Numbered from the stretch's first letter, positions 22,636 through 33,739 are shown. The stretch: DNA of 64,000 nucleotides from Ashinkailepas kermadecensis (GCA_034440615.1 JAOTOM010003850.1:1-64000), one strand, 5' to 3'. Notes: a model not told the origin generated them from the letters alone. Program-made: numbers and translations.

Positions 22636-23946
22636 GGGACGGGGACGGCCGAGTAGTTAAGGTGTTGAGCTTTGGGTACCAAAGGTCCTGGGTTCGACAC
22701 TCACACCACTCAGGACTTTTCCCAATCCCGCAGCCCACCGGTGAAACAGTGTGGACGGCGCCATTAGCCGTGATCGTGTATAAATCTACCGCCTCGAGAG
22801 CTCAGTTGGTTAGAGCGCTGGCCTGCACTCGTCTCCCCTGTCCTAGTGTAAGAGAGTTAGTTTTGAGCGTCTTGATCCCATAAATTCAGCCCCAACCCAC
22901 TCCGTTCATGGCGCGACAAGTCCCCGGCTCCGAGACTGGCGTCGGCCTGTCTGCTGCCTATGTCAGCAGCCATCGCCCCAGCGAGGTCGCCGTTCATTGG
23001 ACATTGTACCTTCCCCTCCCCCTCCTTCCGGCTGACACCCCACCAGCCAGGCGCCAGAGACGTGACCCCTATCCGACCGGCGCGTACCGCCGCCGTCGCT
23101 AATGCTAGATGTAACTGTGTTCACATAAAGTTATACGTTTGGCTGTCCCGTAACCGTAATTGATATAATCCCGTAAGCCTTGCGATTGTAAAAGTGTACC
23201 GTAAACGTAACACATCGTCACCGCCACTACAAACAGACCATTTCCCCTTCTAGAAGGCCGTCGACATGGATGTGACGTCAAGGAGGCTTCTACGCCCTCG
23301 ACCAATCCGCGACCGGGGGTCTCCCGAAGTCACTAGCGGCCGTGCGGCCCCAGGCAGTCGGTCTCGAATCATCTGAGCGAGCGGACCGCTGCTACGCGTG
23401 CGCGCTTCCCAACTAAATTCGGCTTCTAAATTTATAGGAAAGGCAGTATCACGGCTTACCTTCCGAGGAGAACGTACTGTACGGTGTCTGTAGTTCTCGT
23501 GTGATCGTGGAGTGCTGCAGTGCAATACAGGGCAGCAAAGGGTACTGGTACTTTCGTGACTGGAGTTATCGCAAACGTCGAGGTTGCTAGACTTTCGCGT
23601 GCCAATAAGGACTTCCCTACACTAGCAAGATAGGGTTTGAGTCTCTTTGCGCGCTCGCATTTAGCAACCGACTGGGAGAGTCAGCTGGGAACTGGTCCGA
23701 TAAGGCCGGGGACGATCTAACGGGGCGGCCGTGTCGGTGCATTGACAGCACGTTGAACTCCCGGTCAAAATTCTGCCGTTGAACTGGAATTTATTGTTTG
23801 GGTCAGGGCTCACGCAACAAGCTCTACTTAGCAATAGAACCCTGGTTCATAAAGCCACCCCAGCAAGAATTCGGACTATATTTTTTAAAAGATAATAAAA
23901 AAACAAATAAAGTGCGTGGTGAAACACCCCATAAACAAACAAACAA
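22636..23946 (+). mobile_element. 1.31-kb tRNA-headed retroposon with 14-bp target duplication
   Basis: It is bounded by perfect copies of TCTGCGGCCACAAA (22,622-22,635 and 23,947-23,960). The uninterrupted sequence exists in unit 1 at about 18,619-18,632. The 5' end resembles a class II (Leu/Ser-like) tRNA: GGCCGAGTAGTTAAGG (A box) and GGGTTCGACAC (B box) about 30 bases apart. A second tRNA-like phrase, GAGCTCAGTTGGTTAGAGCG, follows near 22,800. The 3' end is A-rich (ATAAACAAACAAACAA). No protein is recognised. This is long for a SINE; it could be a composite of nested elements. Confidence 0.72.
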
Positions 23947-24317
23947 TCTGCGGCCACAAAAATCGCGTCCAAGATCCCAAAGACCCATCAGGCACCGGAC
24001 AAGAAATGTGTCGAGGCACCGAAAAATATCGCACCGGGAGCCAAAAGAATCGCACCAGGGGTGGGGACCAAAAATATTGCGCAGAGGTTTATAAAAATAG
24101 AACTCAATTCACAAACAAAATCACACAGAGACTCGATCGAATTGACTCGAGCATCGGAAAATTCAGAACACCCAAAAGACAATTATCTGAAAGGCCCTTC
24201 TACTCTGAAGAGTGCCATCGGCTGAAAAAAAAAACCAAGAATCTCCCAAGAATCGGGCCGGCCTTAGCGAAGACAAAAAATTCCATGGGATTAACATTTA
24301 TTCTCCATGGGACATAT

Positions 24318-25660
24318 CAGTGGTATACCGAAGGGGAGGAGGGGGCATTGCGAGTAGTTGCCCCTCATGAGAGGTTGTGGTTGGTTGGTTGGTTATTGGT
24401 TTTACGACACGTCGACCCTTGAGTCATGTAGCGTCGCCAATCTCTCACGCCGATTGGTCGCGGGCGAAGAGTAGCGACAGGTGAGACTCGAACCCACAAC
24501 CTTTCGATTGTGAGACGAGCATCTTATCCCTAGACCACTCGTCCCCTTGAGAGGTTGTGGGGCCCCAAGAATCGCGCATGGGTTCGGAACAAATTGCACC
24601 TAAAAATCCCGCTGGAGCCCCAAAAGATCGCACGGCCTCCTAGAAATCACATTGGTGGCCCAAAAAAGTCGCACAGGGCCCCTGAAAATTACGCTGGGGC
24701 CACACAAATCGCACTGAGCCCCTAAAAATCACATTGGGGCCCAAAAAATCGCACCGGAGCCCCTGAAAATGACGCTAGCTGACCCCAAAATCGCACCAAG
24801 GCCTCTAAAAAATTCATGGGGCCCGAGAAATTGTTCCGGGTCCTCTAAAAATGACGTTGGGGCTCCAAACAGTGGGATTGGTGACCTTGAAAATACCACA
24901 GCTGCTCACGAAAATTCGCGCCGGGCCCCTAAAACGTCCCACCGTGGCCCCCCAAAACTCACGTTGGGGCCTCAAAGCGTCGCGCCGGGTCCCCTGGAAG
25001 TCATGCTGGGGCCAAGAAGTCACGCCGGGGCCCCTGAAAATGACGCTGGAACTCCAAAAGACGGACTGGGCCCCTGAAGTTCAAGCTGGGGCCTCAAAAG
25101 TTCACACCTGCGCATCTGAAGATCACGCTGTGGCCCAAGAAGGTCGTGCCGGCGTACTTCGAAATCATGATGAGCCCAAAAGACGGGTTAGGCCCCTGCG
25201 AATCACGCTGGATGCCCAAAAGATCAGGCCGAGGCCCCTAAAACTCGCACTAACTCCCAAAAAGTCTAACTGTGGTCGCTGAAAATCACGCAGTGGGTCT
25301 CACACGTTCGTGCCTGCGCCCCATGAAAATCACGCGAGGGCCCAAAAAGTCGTGCCGGAGTTCTTGAAAATCACGACGGAACCCCAAAAGGTCGGGCCGA
25401 GGCCCTTGAGAATCACGTTGAGCCTGGGTGTACCAAAAAGTCGCGCCCGGGACCCTGAAAATCACATTAGGGGCCGACAGTTCGCACCGGGGCCCCAGAA
25501 GTCTCATCGGGACCACACCAAAAATGAAGACGGGCAACAAAAAAAAACAGTCTGGAGATGGAAAATCACTCGGGGTTCCAACAATCGCTCCAGAAGGAAA
25601 TCGCTCCATTTCCCAAGGAAATCGCAATCCCAAATAAGCACAGGAGGCCCCTTGCGGTCT
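24318..25660 (+). repeat. Degenerate C/A-rich repeat unit 4, split by a SINE
   Basis: It begins CAGTGGTATACCGAAGGGG about 80 bases after unit 3 ends. The start block TGAGAGGTTGTGG is duplicated around the SINE at 24,381-24,547. The interior is GCCCCTGAAAATGACGCTGG-type sub-repeats. The unique 3' block of units 1 and 3 is not present, so this unit is probably truncated, giving way to simple sequence near 25,660. Confidence 0.7.
24381..24547 (-). mobile_element. tRNA-derived SINE, full length, copy 1
   Basis: 167 bases between perfect 13-bp duplications TGAGAGGTTGTGG (24,368-24,380 and 24,548-24,560). In element orientation it starts AGGGGACGAGTGGTCTAGG (A-box region), has GGGTTCGAGTCTC (B box), a central GCCCGCGACCAATCGGCGTG, then TCGACGTGTCGTAAAACC and an AATAACCAACCAACC tail. 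The start base agrees exactly with copy 3 at 63,456. Confidence 0.92.
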
Positions 25661-25675
25661 CATGGCAGAAAGACA

Positions 25676-26010
25676 GAGACAAATACAGCGACAGGGATAG
25701 GGACAGGGACAGGGACAGGGACCGAGACCGAGTCCCGAGACTGAGACGGAGACGGAGACGGCGACGGAGACGAAGATAGAGACGGGAGAGAGAAAGAGAG
25801 AGGGAGAGGGAGGACGGGAGGGAGGGAGGGAGGGAGGAAGGGAGGGAGGGAGGGAGGGAGGGATGGATGGATGGATGGAGGGAGGGAGGGAGGGAGGGAG
25901 GGAGGGAGGGAGGGAGGGAGGGAGGGAGGGAAGGAGGGAGGGAGGGAGGGGAAGTAGGGAGGGAGGGTGGGATGAATAGTGGGAGGGATGGAGGTAGGGA
26001 GGGATAGATG
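25676..26010. repeat. Simple-sequence tract: GACAGG, GACGGA and GGGA repeats
   Basis: Successive blocks of (GACAGG)n, (GACGGA)n-like, (GGGA)n and (GGAT)n. Both strands stay open over long distances because of the composition. No protein is implied. Confidence 0.95.
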
Positions 26011-26609
26011 GCAGGAGGGTACCCCTGAGTGTTCCAACACGAGCGCAAAGGAACGTTCCGATGCCAAAATCTGTCGGATCATCTCACCATCCATGGGAAC
26101 TCCTGAGGGCTGGTGGGACTACCGCCGATGATCCGGTTGTGTGAGTTGATCCTGCCACAGCAGACGCTGTTCTTGGGTAGTCCTGGGATGCCCCGACCCC
26201 GTAGCGTGCGGTCGAGACGCAGAATACCTGTCTGTGGCGGCTGGCCGCCCCATGGCACCAGCAGACGATGGGGGTACTGCCGACCGGAAACGGGTGTGAT
26301 TAAGAGACCAGGTAGTCATGGATGAGCCAGCTTCAGACCAGAGACACATCAGAACACAGAGTCGTGATTCTGCTAACCACATGGTTAGCAAACATCCAGT
26401 CGTGAAGGTTTATAGTTGCTTCAGATTAGACATGGATGCGATCACAAGGTCATAACCATGGCCAGAAGGACATGGAGGTCAGAAGGTCATGACCATGGTT
26501 AGAAGGACATGAAGGTAGAGGGTTGTGGGGCTGCCTGATTCAAGCTAGAGGTGGACGTAAGCCGGAGACCAGCTGACTATTCAGGTGCCTGCTTCGAACT
26601 GGATACAGA

Positions 26610-27270
26610 TATAATCGGGTAGCTGGTCGGGAACTGACCAGGAACAACTGGCTACATAGTTTTTACGGTGTAGCTGATCGGGAGCTAACCAGAGACAACT
26701 GGCCACACACTTCATACGGACCGACCAGTACCGATACAGCTGGCCGGTATCCGACCTGTGACAACCGGTCACCTGAAGGCTGGAGATCTCTTACCAAGCC
26801 ATGGTGATCTCCTACCGTGCAGCTGGTCTGGAACTGACCAGTGACAACTGGCCACATTTTTCTTATCATGTAGCTGGTCGGGAACTGACCAGTGAGAACT
26901 GGCCACATTGTTCTGACCATGTAGCTGGTCTGAACTAACCAGTGACAACTGGCCACATTGTTCTTCCCGTTTAGATGGTCGTGATATAACCAGTGACTCG
27001 TGACACTGGCCACATAGTTCTGATCGTGTAGTTGGTCTGGAAATAACCCATGATAACTGGCCACATAGTTCTTACCGTGTAGCTCCCCGGCAATTGGCCA
27101 GCTACAGCTGGCCACATAAATCTTACCATGTAGATGATCGGGATGTAATCAGTGACTTTGTAACAACTGGTCACATGGCTTTACCGTGTTGCTGGCCGAT
27201 AATTGACCAGTGACAACTGGCCATACAGCTCTTACCGTGTAGCTGACCGGTAATTGACCAGCGACTTGTT
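26610..27270. repeat. 51-bp satellite array inside copy B
   Basis: About 12 diverged copies of the same 51-bp unit as 783-2,270 (GTAGCTGGTC, AACTGACCAGTGACAACTGG). It is less than half as long as the array in copy A, so the satellite has expanded or contracted since duplication. Confidence 0.88.
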
Positions 27271-28152
27271 TCAAGTGACCAGCGATGATCAGACCCAGCG
27301 TCCACGTCACTGCCACCACCACCACCACCAGTCGCTGGGCCATGTTGGTGTTGCGTGTCGCAGCAGAATGTGGTGCGGCCGGCCACTACCGCGTTCCTCA
27401 GGCGACTCAGACAGCAGCGCCTCACACCCCGCCTCTGTCGCCAACCGCACCGTTGTCACCTGTATTTACGAATGTGGAACACTTTTTACAATGACATACT
27501 CATCACGTTTATAATTGGTACAATGGACTAAAAAGTCGACCAGACTATGGTGAAAGGAAGGATGTTCCAAACAACGTACTTCCATGCATTAAAATTCACA
27601 TGCACATGCAATTTTTTTTGGTTAGGCGTTGAATAGTGCGTGTGCCCACTGACCGTGGTAAGGCCACTAGTTCGGACTGGCGGCTTTATAACCGTATCAT
27701 GTCAATTTTCAGCTCTTAGCGGTACATTTTCAATCTTGGGAAATATTTTCGTTTGTTCTATTTGCAAAGTTCTGGCTTCGCCCCTGAAGTATGCTTGTTT
27801 CTCGACCAGATTACCTCCACCATTACGCGGCTGGACGCCGCATTCCCACATATTTAGATAGGCCCACCTCAATCGGTCAATTCGATGCATGGAGTGGAAT
27901 GGAATCTCCAATCAGGAACGTATGGATGATGCAAACATTGGGATGTTCTGATAGGGACGCCACCTTGTCAGGGACACCCTGTGCCAAATATCACACAGGG
28001 GTGACACCTGTTAAAGGGTATTATAATAGCGCCTGGGTGGAGCCCTGATATCGTGCTTGGACGATCCCCTCGACGGTCTTTGGGGCGAGCTTAGGGAACA
28101 GTAGGGCACCCATAGGAGGACCTCCTTCAGGCGCCTCGAAGAAGTTGCAAGG

Positions 28153-28210
28153 TCTTCACGCACGCACGCACGCACGCACCCACACACGCACGCACGCACA
28201 CACGCACACA

Positions 28211-28275
<65 letters not shown>
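28153..28275. repeat. Microsatellite (ACGC)n then (AC)n
   Basis: About 120 bases of ACGC/ACAC repeat, absent at the corresponding point of copy A (about 3,155), where only CACACGCACG is present. Confidence 0.95.
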
Positions 28276-28278
<3 letters not shown>

Positions 28279-28670
28279 CCAAGTGCATCCATAAACCATA
28301 CACCATAGGGTGCTGTCAGGACACCTGCAATGTTTTATGGTAGTAGTCAGAATACCTTTAACGTCTTTTGAGCGCCTCAAAGACACCCTACGGGCACCGC
28401 GCACACATCCAATGAACGCTGTAAGGACGGTCTGAAGACGTCTGTGGGGTGTCATTAGAGTAACACTGGCACGCCGTGATGGTATCTGTGCAGCTGCCTT
28501 AGACCGTCTTTGGAGCGCCCTTAGGACACATTTAGCACGCCCACAGGACCTTTTTCGAGCGCTCAAAAAAGTAATAAAGGCTCCCCAAGAAAGCTCATAC
28601 TCTATGGGATGTATTAATAGGACGCATGTTACGTATTTTAGGATGCATGCAGGTATGAGCATTAATTAAC

Positions 28671-29563
28671 ACGCGCACTGGAGGGGGAGGGGCGAAATCC
28701 GCCCACCCCTCCGATTTTTCGTAAATAACTGCAGATTTTACCGGTCAATATACGCGAGTTTCTGCGTATCTGCTTAGAAATGACCGGCGCGTCGTTTAAA
28801 GCGAGAAAAATGGAAATCGGCCGAAAATTTTCAAGTTAGGCGCCGCTAAAGTCAAAAAAAATTATAGCGCCAGATCACAAAAATCGGCGCTGATGCGCTT
28901 CCCGTATATTCGCAAAAGGGAAGTGTTCTTGGCAACACTAGCGACTTGTTTGATGTATATTGGTATGCTATATAGTTTCAAGATCATGTTAGGTCACCGA
29001 GGTCAAGTCAGGTCAAGTTCATGACAGGTTAATGGAACCAAACTTGATCAACTGGAATGTTGTCATAAATGCACTACTGTTTGTCATTTGTACTGTTTGT
29101 CATTGCGTTTCCATACTTCATTCATGTACTTCACTCCTTTCTTCACGAAGCCGATTGCTCCGAGCTGCCCGACGGAGCAGTCGGGCGGGCGGCCCGGTTT
29201 CGGTAACTGGAACAGGTAACTGACCTGATAAAGTGGTGCTATATAGGTGACCTGAGGTCAAATGTTGGGTCCAGCATCTGCATTGCATCATTAGTAATGT
29301 CCAAAACATCATTGATGCCCATTTTGGAGCATTTCAAAACAATCACAGCGATCCATAACGATGACAAGCCAAGCCACGCAATACCAGAAAATTGTGCACA
29401 TTTGACCTCATTTGACCTTGAAGATATTGACCTAAGGTCATGAAATTTGCACACAATAGAGTCCACTACCGTACCCATCCACCCTGCGAATTTCGTTCCT
29501 CTAGCTTCACTAGGAGCCGAGATCTTATGGGGGGCGGAATCTGCTCCCCCCTCCAGTGCGCGT
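28671..29563. mobile_element. Non-autonomous TIR element (MITE-like), 893 bp
   Basis: The ends are inverted repeats: ACGCGCACTGGAGGGGG at 28,671 and its complement ending CCAGTGCGCGT at 29,563, with further inward similarity (GCGAAATCCGCC against GCAGATTCCGCC). It interrupts copy B; copy A lacks it near 3,475. Flanks are TTAATTAAC and AATTTTC, so a short TA-rich target duplication is possible but not certain. No transposase is encoded. The interior has several AGGTCA pairs. Confidence 0.75.
28991..29440. promoter_or_regulatory. AGGTCA half-site pairs inside the TIR element (DR3, DR4 x2, ER1 x2)
   Basis: DR3 at 28,991-29,005, DR4 at 29,000-29,015, ER1 (TGACCTGAGGTCA) at 29,248-29,260, DR4 on the minus strand at 29,403-29,418 and ER1 (TGACCTAAGGTCA) at 29,428-29,440. 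The style matches 11,238-12,175. Function is inferred only from motif shape. Confidence 0.5.
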
Positions 29564-30120
29564 AATTTTCAGAGGCCCTCCAGGGCGCGTGTTAAGCATG
29601 TGTGAGCATTATTTACTAATCGCCCAAGTGGGGGAGGGGCTGGGACAAGCCGAATTTTCTTGGTTAGGCTATTTTTATACAACATATTTTTAGAGCGAAT
29701 CATGCACTTCCTCTGCGTTCAGGCAAGATGCAGAGCAGAATTTGCGGTATCATTATGGAATAGTTTGGAATGATGGGACGCTGAGTCATTGTTAACCATG
29801 TTCAGACATTCAGACGTTTTTTTCAAGCCTGGAACGTCCTTCATTCCTCTGGGACACCCACCTAAGACATGGGGACAAAACTTGTGGGACAGTAGGGCGC
29901 TTTCGGTGCTCTATTGGCCTAAAAGTAATCACTGAAAAAGGTCAGTGACCGAACTTTTCAGCGGAGGACCTTCGGCGCCCGTTGTGTGTGTTTGGTGGAG
30001 GGGGGGGGGGGAGAATTGGCATGGCCAAATGCGCCCCTAAATATGGCTTTACGTGTGAGCACTTAGAACATGTATGGCAAAATATATGAAACGTTCGAAG
30101 GTTAGAAAAGAGATACCTGT

Positions 30121-31090
30121 GCCTAGTGGCGCATCCAGGAGGACATGGGGGCATGCCCCTCTATTGGGACCCTTCGACGATGTCCCACGGGTAGACGCTG
30201 GGAGCCATGGTCCGGGCCGACGTGAAGGGCCTCTCGGTCGACTGAGGGACCCCCGGGCCGATGGCGAGGGCCCGACCAGTAAAGAGGGCCCCTGAGCCAA
30301 CGAAGAGGGCCCTTGAGTCGATGGAGATGGTCACTGAGCCTACAGAGAGGGTCGCTGGCGACCGGGGAGGACCCCGAGTCGATATGGAAGGTGCACAGGA
30401 TACATAATTTCCCTAGGATGCCACAGACCCTTTTAATAGGCTCCTGGTAGAATGGGCCTCCTTTGAGTGGTATGGGTTCCTTGACTTCTCAGGAGCTCTC
30501 ACCGTTGGCTCAGGGTCTCTATGCTTGCAGGGACCATCTCCGTCAGATCGAGGGTCCTTTCAATGACCCGGGACCCCTCCGTCAGTCCAGGGACCTTCAT
30601 AAGTTCTTGGACCCTCTGACGGCCCAGGGACCCTGCATAGAGGCTCGGGCCCCCGTCCAATGGCCCTGGATTCTCTCTGGTAGTCGGGGGCCCTTTTCGT
30701 CGGTCAATGAGCAATCTTATTTGGCTCAGGGTTCCCCTTTACTAACCGGGCCCTCTCCTTAAGGCCGAGAGTCCTTTCAAAGGATCCGGGGCCCCTCCGT
30801 CAGTCCAGGTGCCTTTCATGTCGGCTCGGTGCCCTCTCCGATGGCCCGGCGTTTTGTCCGGTGACTAGGACCCTCTCTGTCGCATGAGGGACCCTCTCCG
30901 TCGGTTCAGGTGGTCTGTCCGTCACCTCAAGGCCCCTCAATTCCCGTTGGCTGAGGAACTCTTTTCACTGCCCGAAGCCCTCTCCGTCAGTCCGGAGGCG
31001 TTCCACTGACACGGGACCCATCCGTTCGCCCAAAGTCCCTTCACTTTGGCCCAGCCCAACGCCCTCAGCCCCTGCCCATGGGTAGTCTCC
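30121..31090. repeat. Degenerate repeat of GGGACCCTCTCCGTCGG-type units
   Basis: It begins AGTGGCGCATCCAGGAGG, reminiscent of the CAGTGGCG starts at 17,949 and 24,318. After that come dozens of imperfect 25-35-base units around GGGACCCTCTCCGTCGGTCC, first in one orientation (GAGGGCCC) and from about 30,420 in the other. A further short patch is at 31,590-31,670. No protein. Confidence 0.65.
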
Positions 31091-31805
31091 ATCGATTCGG
31101 GGCAGCGTTAAAATAATGCTTTTTTCTTCATTACGTGGAGATGTCGAAACGAGTCCAGTAAGATGTCGAACTTCGCCATGGAAACGATGTGGTTTAGAAT
31201 ATCGTTGAAGTCCTTCGAAATCAATGTTGAGCCCATAGCGTGCGCATATGTTCATCTTTTTCGTTTACATTGAAAGACACCTAATGTAAGGATACGTATG
31301 CTAATGATAACGATAAGAATGCCATACTATCAGCAAATTATATTAAACAGTAGACTTTATCATGGGTGATTTCTTTTCCAGAAATCGCGTTAGGTACGAG
31401 ATGTTTATGTATCACAATCTGTTATGGTGAGCATAAGCATGATGCTTACACACAAGACAACGTTAGGAACGAGGTATGGTGACATCATAAACATACATCA
31501 AGAACCACGATGTCGATACTTCTTTGGGAAGGATATCTCTTTAGTGTTTAGTAGGTGGTATATTCCACCCTATTTCACGAATAGTTTATCCCTGATTCGG
31601 GGGACCCTCTTCATCGATCCGGGACCGTCTACATCAGTTCGAGGCTCCTTAATTGGTTCTGGAGTCTCTGACATCGACCACCACCTAGTAGATATGTCGG
31701 CCAGCTGTCGGTATGTGTCGAGGTGAGTTCGGTCTCGTGGGCGGCATGACGACATCGGGCCGCTCTCTGCCTGATTTTATGAAGGAAATATTCTTAGCTC
31801 TCCTG
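31091..31805. other. Unassigned AT-richer sequence
   Basis: Apart from the degenerate patch at 31,590-31,670 I recognise nothing here. Confidence 0.5.
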
Positions 31806-31855
31806 TGTGCTGTGCAACCAGTGCAATTGATGCACCCAAAAACACTAATAACTAT
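31806..31855 (+). mobile_element. Micro-retroposon (SINE tail-like), diverged copy
   Basis: It contains GTGCTGTGCAACC, GTGCAATTGATGCACCC and CACTAATAACTA in the order of the other copies, but is more diverged. No clear target duplication. CCAGCCAACCAACC lies just downstream (31,880-31,893). Confidence 0.5.
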
Positions 31856-32519
31856 GTTAGGATCCTTGCTAGTAACTAACCAGCCAACCAACCCTCAGCA
31901 AACGTGCTACCCCACATTTCTTTCATTTTCGTGGTCGTGGGTCTACAACATTCAAACTAAGGCATATACTGCGCAGTAAAGACAATGATTGAATTTAATT
32001 TGTGCCGGTAAATTCCCCATGGTGCGCAAGAGAGTCTCGTCAGTTAATGTATGGTTCCAAAATCATTTTTATTGTATTTAGTTTTCTTGTAAAATACATA
32101 GGGTGAATCCCCTGGGTATAATTCGCCTTCTGCATGACAGTTTCGTTAATTTGTTAAGTGCATGCTACCAGCCAAGGTGTATACCACTACCAGCAAATGC
32201 CTCACCTTGATGCATCACTGGACAAATGTGATAAGTGAAAGGTGTGATCACACGACCGTCTGGAAGTGTGCCGACTTGCGTTTGCTTGGCATTGTTCATA
32301 TGCTAGGTACTCACCCAAGTGGTAAATTTGCTGTTGAAGGTAATTTATGTTTCTTCGAATTTCTTTGTTTTATGCAATGTTTATGAATGTGCTGAATATG
32401 ATGTGATCACTCATTTCCTCTGCAAATGCTTGCTTTTCAGTTGGAAGGCAAAATATTACCAAAAAGGTGGTTTGGAGTTGGGTAGCATAGCATGAAAGGT
32501 AATGTTCAAAATAAAGAAT

Positions 32520-33170
32520 AAAATATGTAGACCTAACCTAGCATAGCCAGACATTCCATGCAAGAAAGTAAATTCATTTTAAAAATAAGCAATTGCCGAA
32601 CAATATTTCCCTCACAAATTTTTGAATTAAAAAAATATAACCTAACCTAACCTAAGCTAGCCTGAATTGTACTTAAAGAAGGAAGTCAATTTAAAAAATC
32701 AAAATGTTTTGACAAAAATTGGTAAATTTGTCTTAAAATGGTTTTTTGATTCTTGGGAATTTTTCTTTGGAATACCCTGTTTATGAAGGTGACTAAGGTG
32801 ATGGGATCACTTTTTTCTGTGCAAATGCTTACTTTTCAGGTTGTGAGCAAAATAATGCCAAAAGTGGCTTTGAGTTATGTAACATAGTATCAGTAACCAT
32901 GTTGTATCACATTGTACCATGCCCGATACAAAAAGAAATGTTTAAAAAATATATAAATAAAAATGCAACCTAACTTAACCTAATCTAGCCTAGCCTACCT
33001 TTGGAGAAAATACAATCCCAAAAATTAAATTAGACAAATGTCAAGCAATTTATTTTCTGAAAATTCTCAAAATGTTTAAACCTAACCCAGCTTAACCTAA
33101 TCTAACCTAACCTAAACTTTTTTTGAAAAAAAAAAAAAAAAATTTTGTTGAATTTTGGGATTTTTTTTTG
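32520..33170. repeat. AT-rich sequence with scattered CCTAA (telomere-like) tracts
   Basis: AACCTAACCTAACCTAAG at 32,640 and looser versions at about 32,530, 32,966 and 33,081-33,118. A phrase with GCAAATGCTT and GGGAT near GATGTGATCAC recurs at about 32,400, 32,800 and 33,300, suggesting an old duplication of roughly 450 bases. Confidence 0.6.
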
Positions 33171-33692
33171 CTTTAGGATGTATTTTAAACATTTGTTCTA
33201 GCAACAATGGTTGGTTTTGGTTTTTTTTTTTTAATTATTTGCTGTTTTTTTTTTAATGTTTTTGATTCTTGGATTTTTTAAACGGAATACTATGTTTATG
33301 AACGTGATTCTGAAGATGCGATCATTCATTTTCTCCGTAAATGCTTACGTCTCGGTTAATCTTAGCGATAATATCTATAATGCGCCATATATGCCACACC
33401 GCTGTTATTTGTTGCATAATTTATCCATCCCTCACCTGGCACTTCTCAGACGTGATTAAAGGGACATTCAACACTTCACGCAGTTGATTCAATACTTTTT
33501 CACGTCAAAAATGCTTCATTTCCGCCTCTTTGCCACATAGATGACATGCCAACACTACTCCACCAGAATGGCGAAAAAACTAAGCAGAGCACGGCTTGAG
33601 GCAGTGTGTATGGATGACGTCACAATAAATATTACGCTTGTGTTTTTAAATTATAATATATGAGTTATATTAGTTTAGATAAGAGTAGATTG

Positions 33693-33738
33693 TATTAGGT
33701 TAGGTTAGGTTAGGTTCGGTTTGGTTCGGTTAGGTTTT
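33693..33738 (+). repeat. Interstitial TTAGG telomere-type repeat
   Basis: Four exact TTAGG units followed by TTCGG, TTTGG, TTCGG and TTAGG variants. TTAGG is the ancestral arthropod telomere repeat; the tract is too short and degenerate to be a chromosome end. Confidence 0.85.
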
Positions 33739-33739
33739 C

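Larger units (their letters stand above)
21428..24236 (+). repeat. Degenerate C/A-rich repeat unit 3, split by a 1.31-kb insertion
   Basis: It begins GATGGCGTACCGAAGGGGG and GAGAGATTGTGG and continues with CCCCAAAATCGCACTGGGG-type sub-repeats to 22,635. It resumes at 23,961 and ends with the same 3' block as unit 1 (AATAGAACTC, GGAAAATTCAGAACA, GCCATCGGCTGAAAAAAAA). A 52-bp micro-insertion lies at 22,482-22,533. Confidence 0.75.
26020..30110. repeat. Long dispersed repeat, copy B
   Basis: Direct copy of 213-4,015. Its start (GAGTGTTCCAACACGAGCG) and end (AATGCGCCCCTAAATAT, then AAAATAT) align with copy A. Differences are a shorter 51-bp satellite, an (ACGC)n/(AC)n expansion at 28,153-28,275, and a TIR-bounded insertion at 28,671-29,563. 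The two copies bracket the recognised protease-homologue exons. Confidence 0.85.

Noticed and set aside
22640..22720. A tRNA-Leu or tRNA-Ser gene
   Set aside because: It has A and B boxes but no closing acceptor stem, and it heads an insertion with target duplications; it is a tRNA-derived retroposon head.
22795..22850. A second tRNA gene (GAGCTCAGTTGGTTAGAGCG)
   Set aside because: An A-box-like arm only; no B box at the right distance and no cloverleaf.
25566..26094. Pro/Ser-rich frames of 144-160 codons
   Set aside because: Reverse reading of GGGA/GGAT simple sequence.
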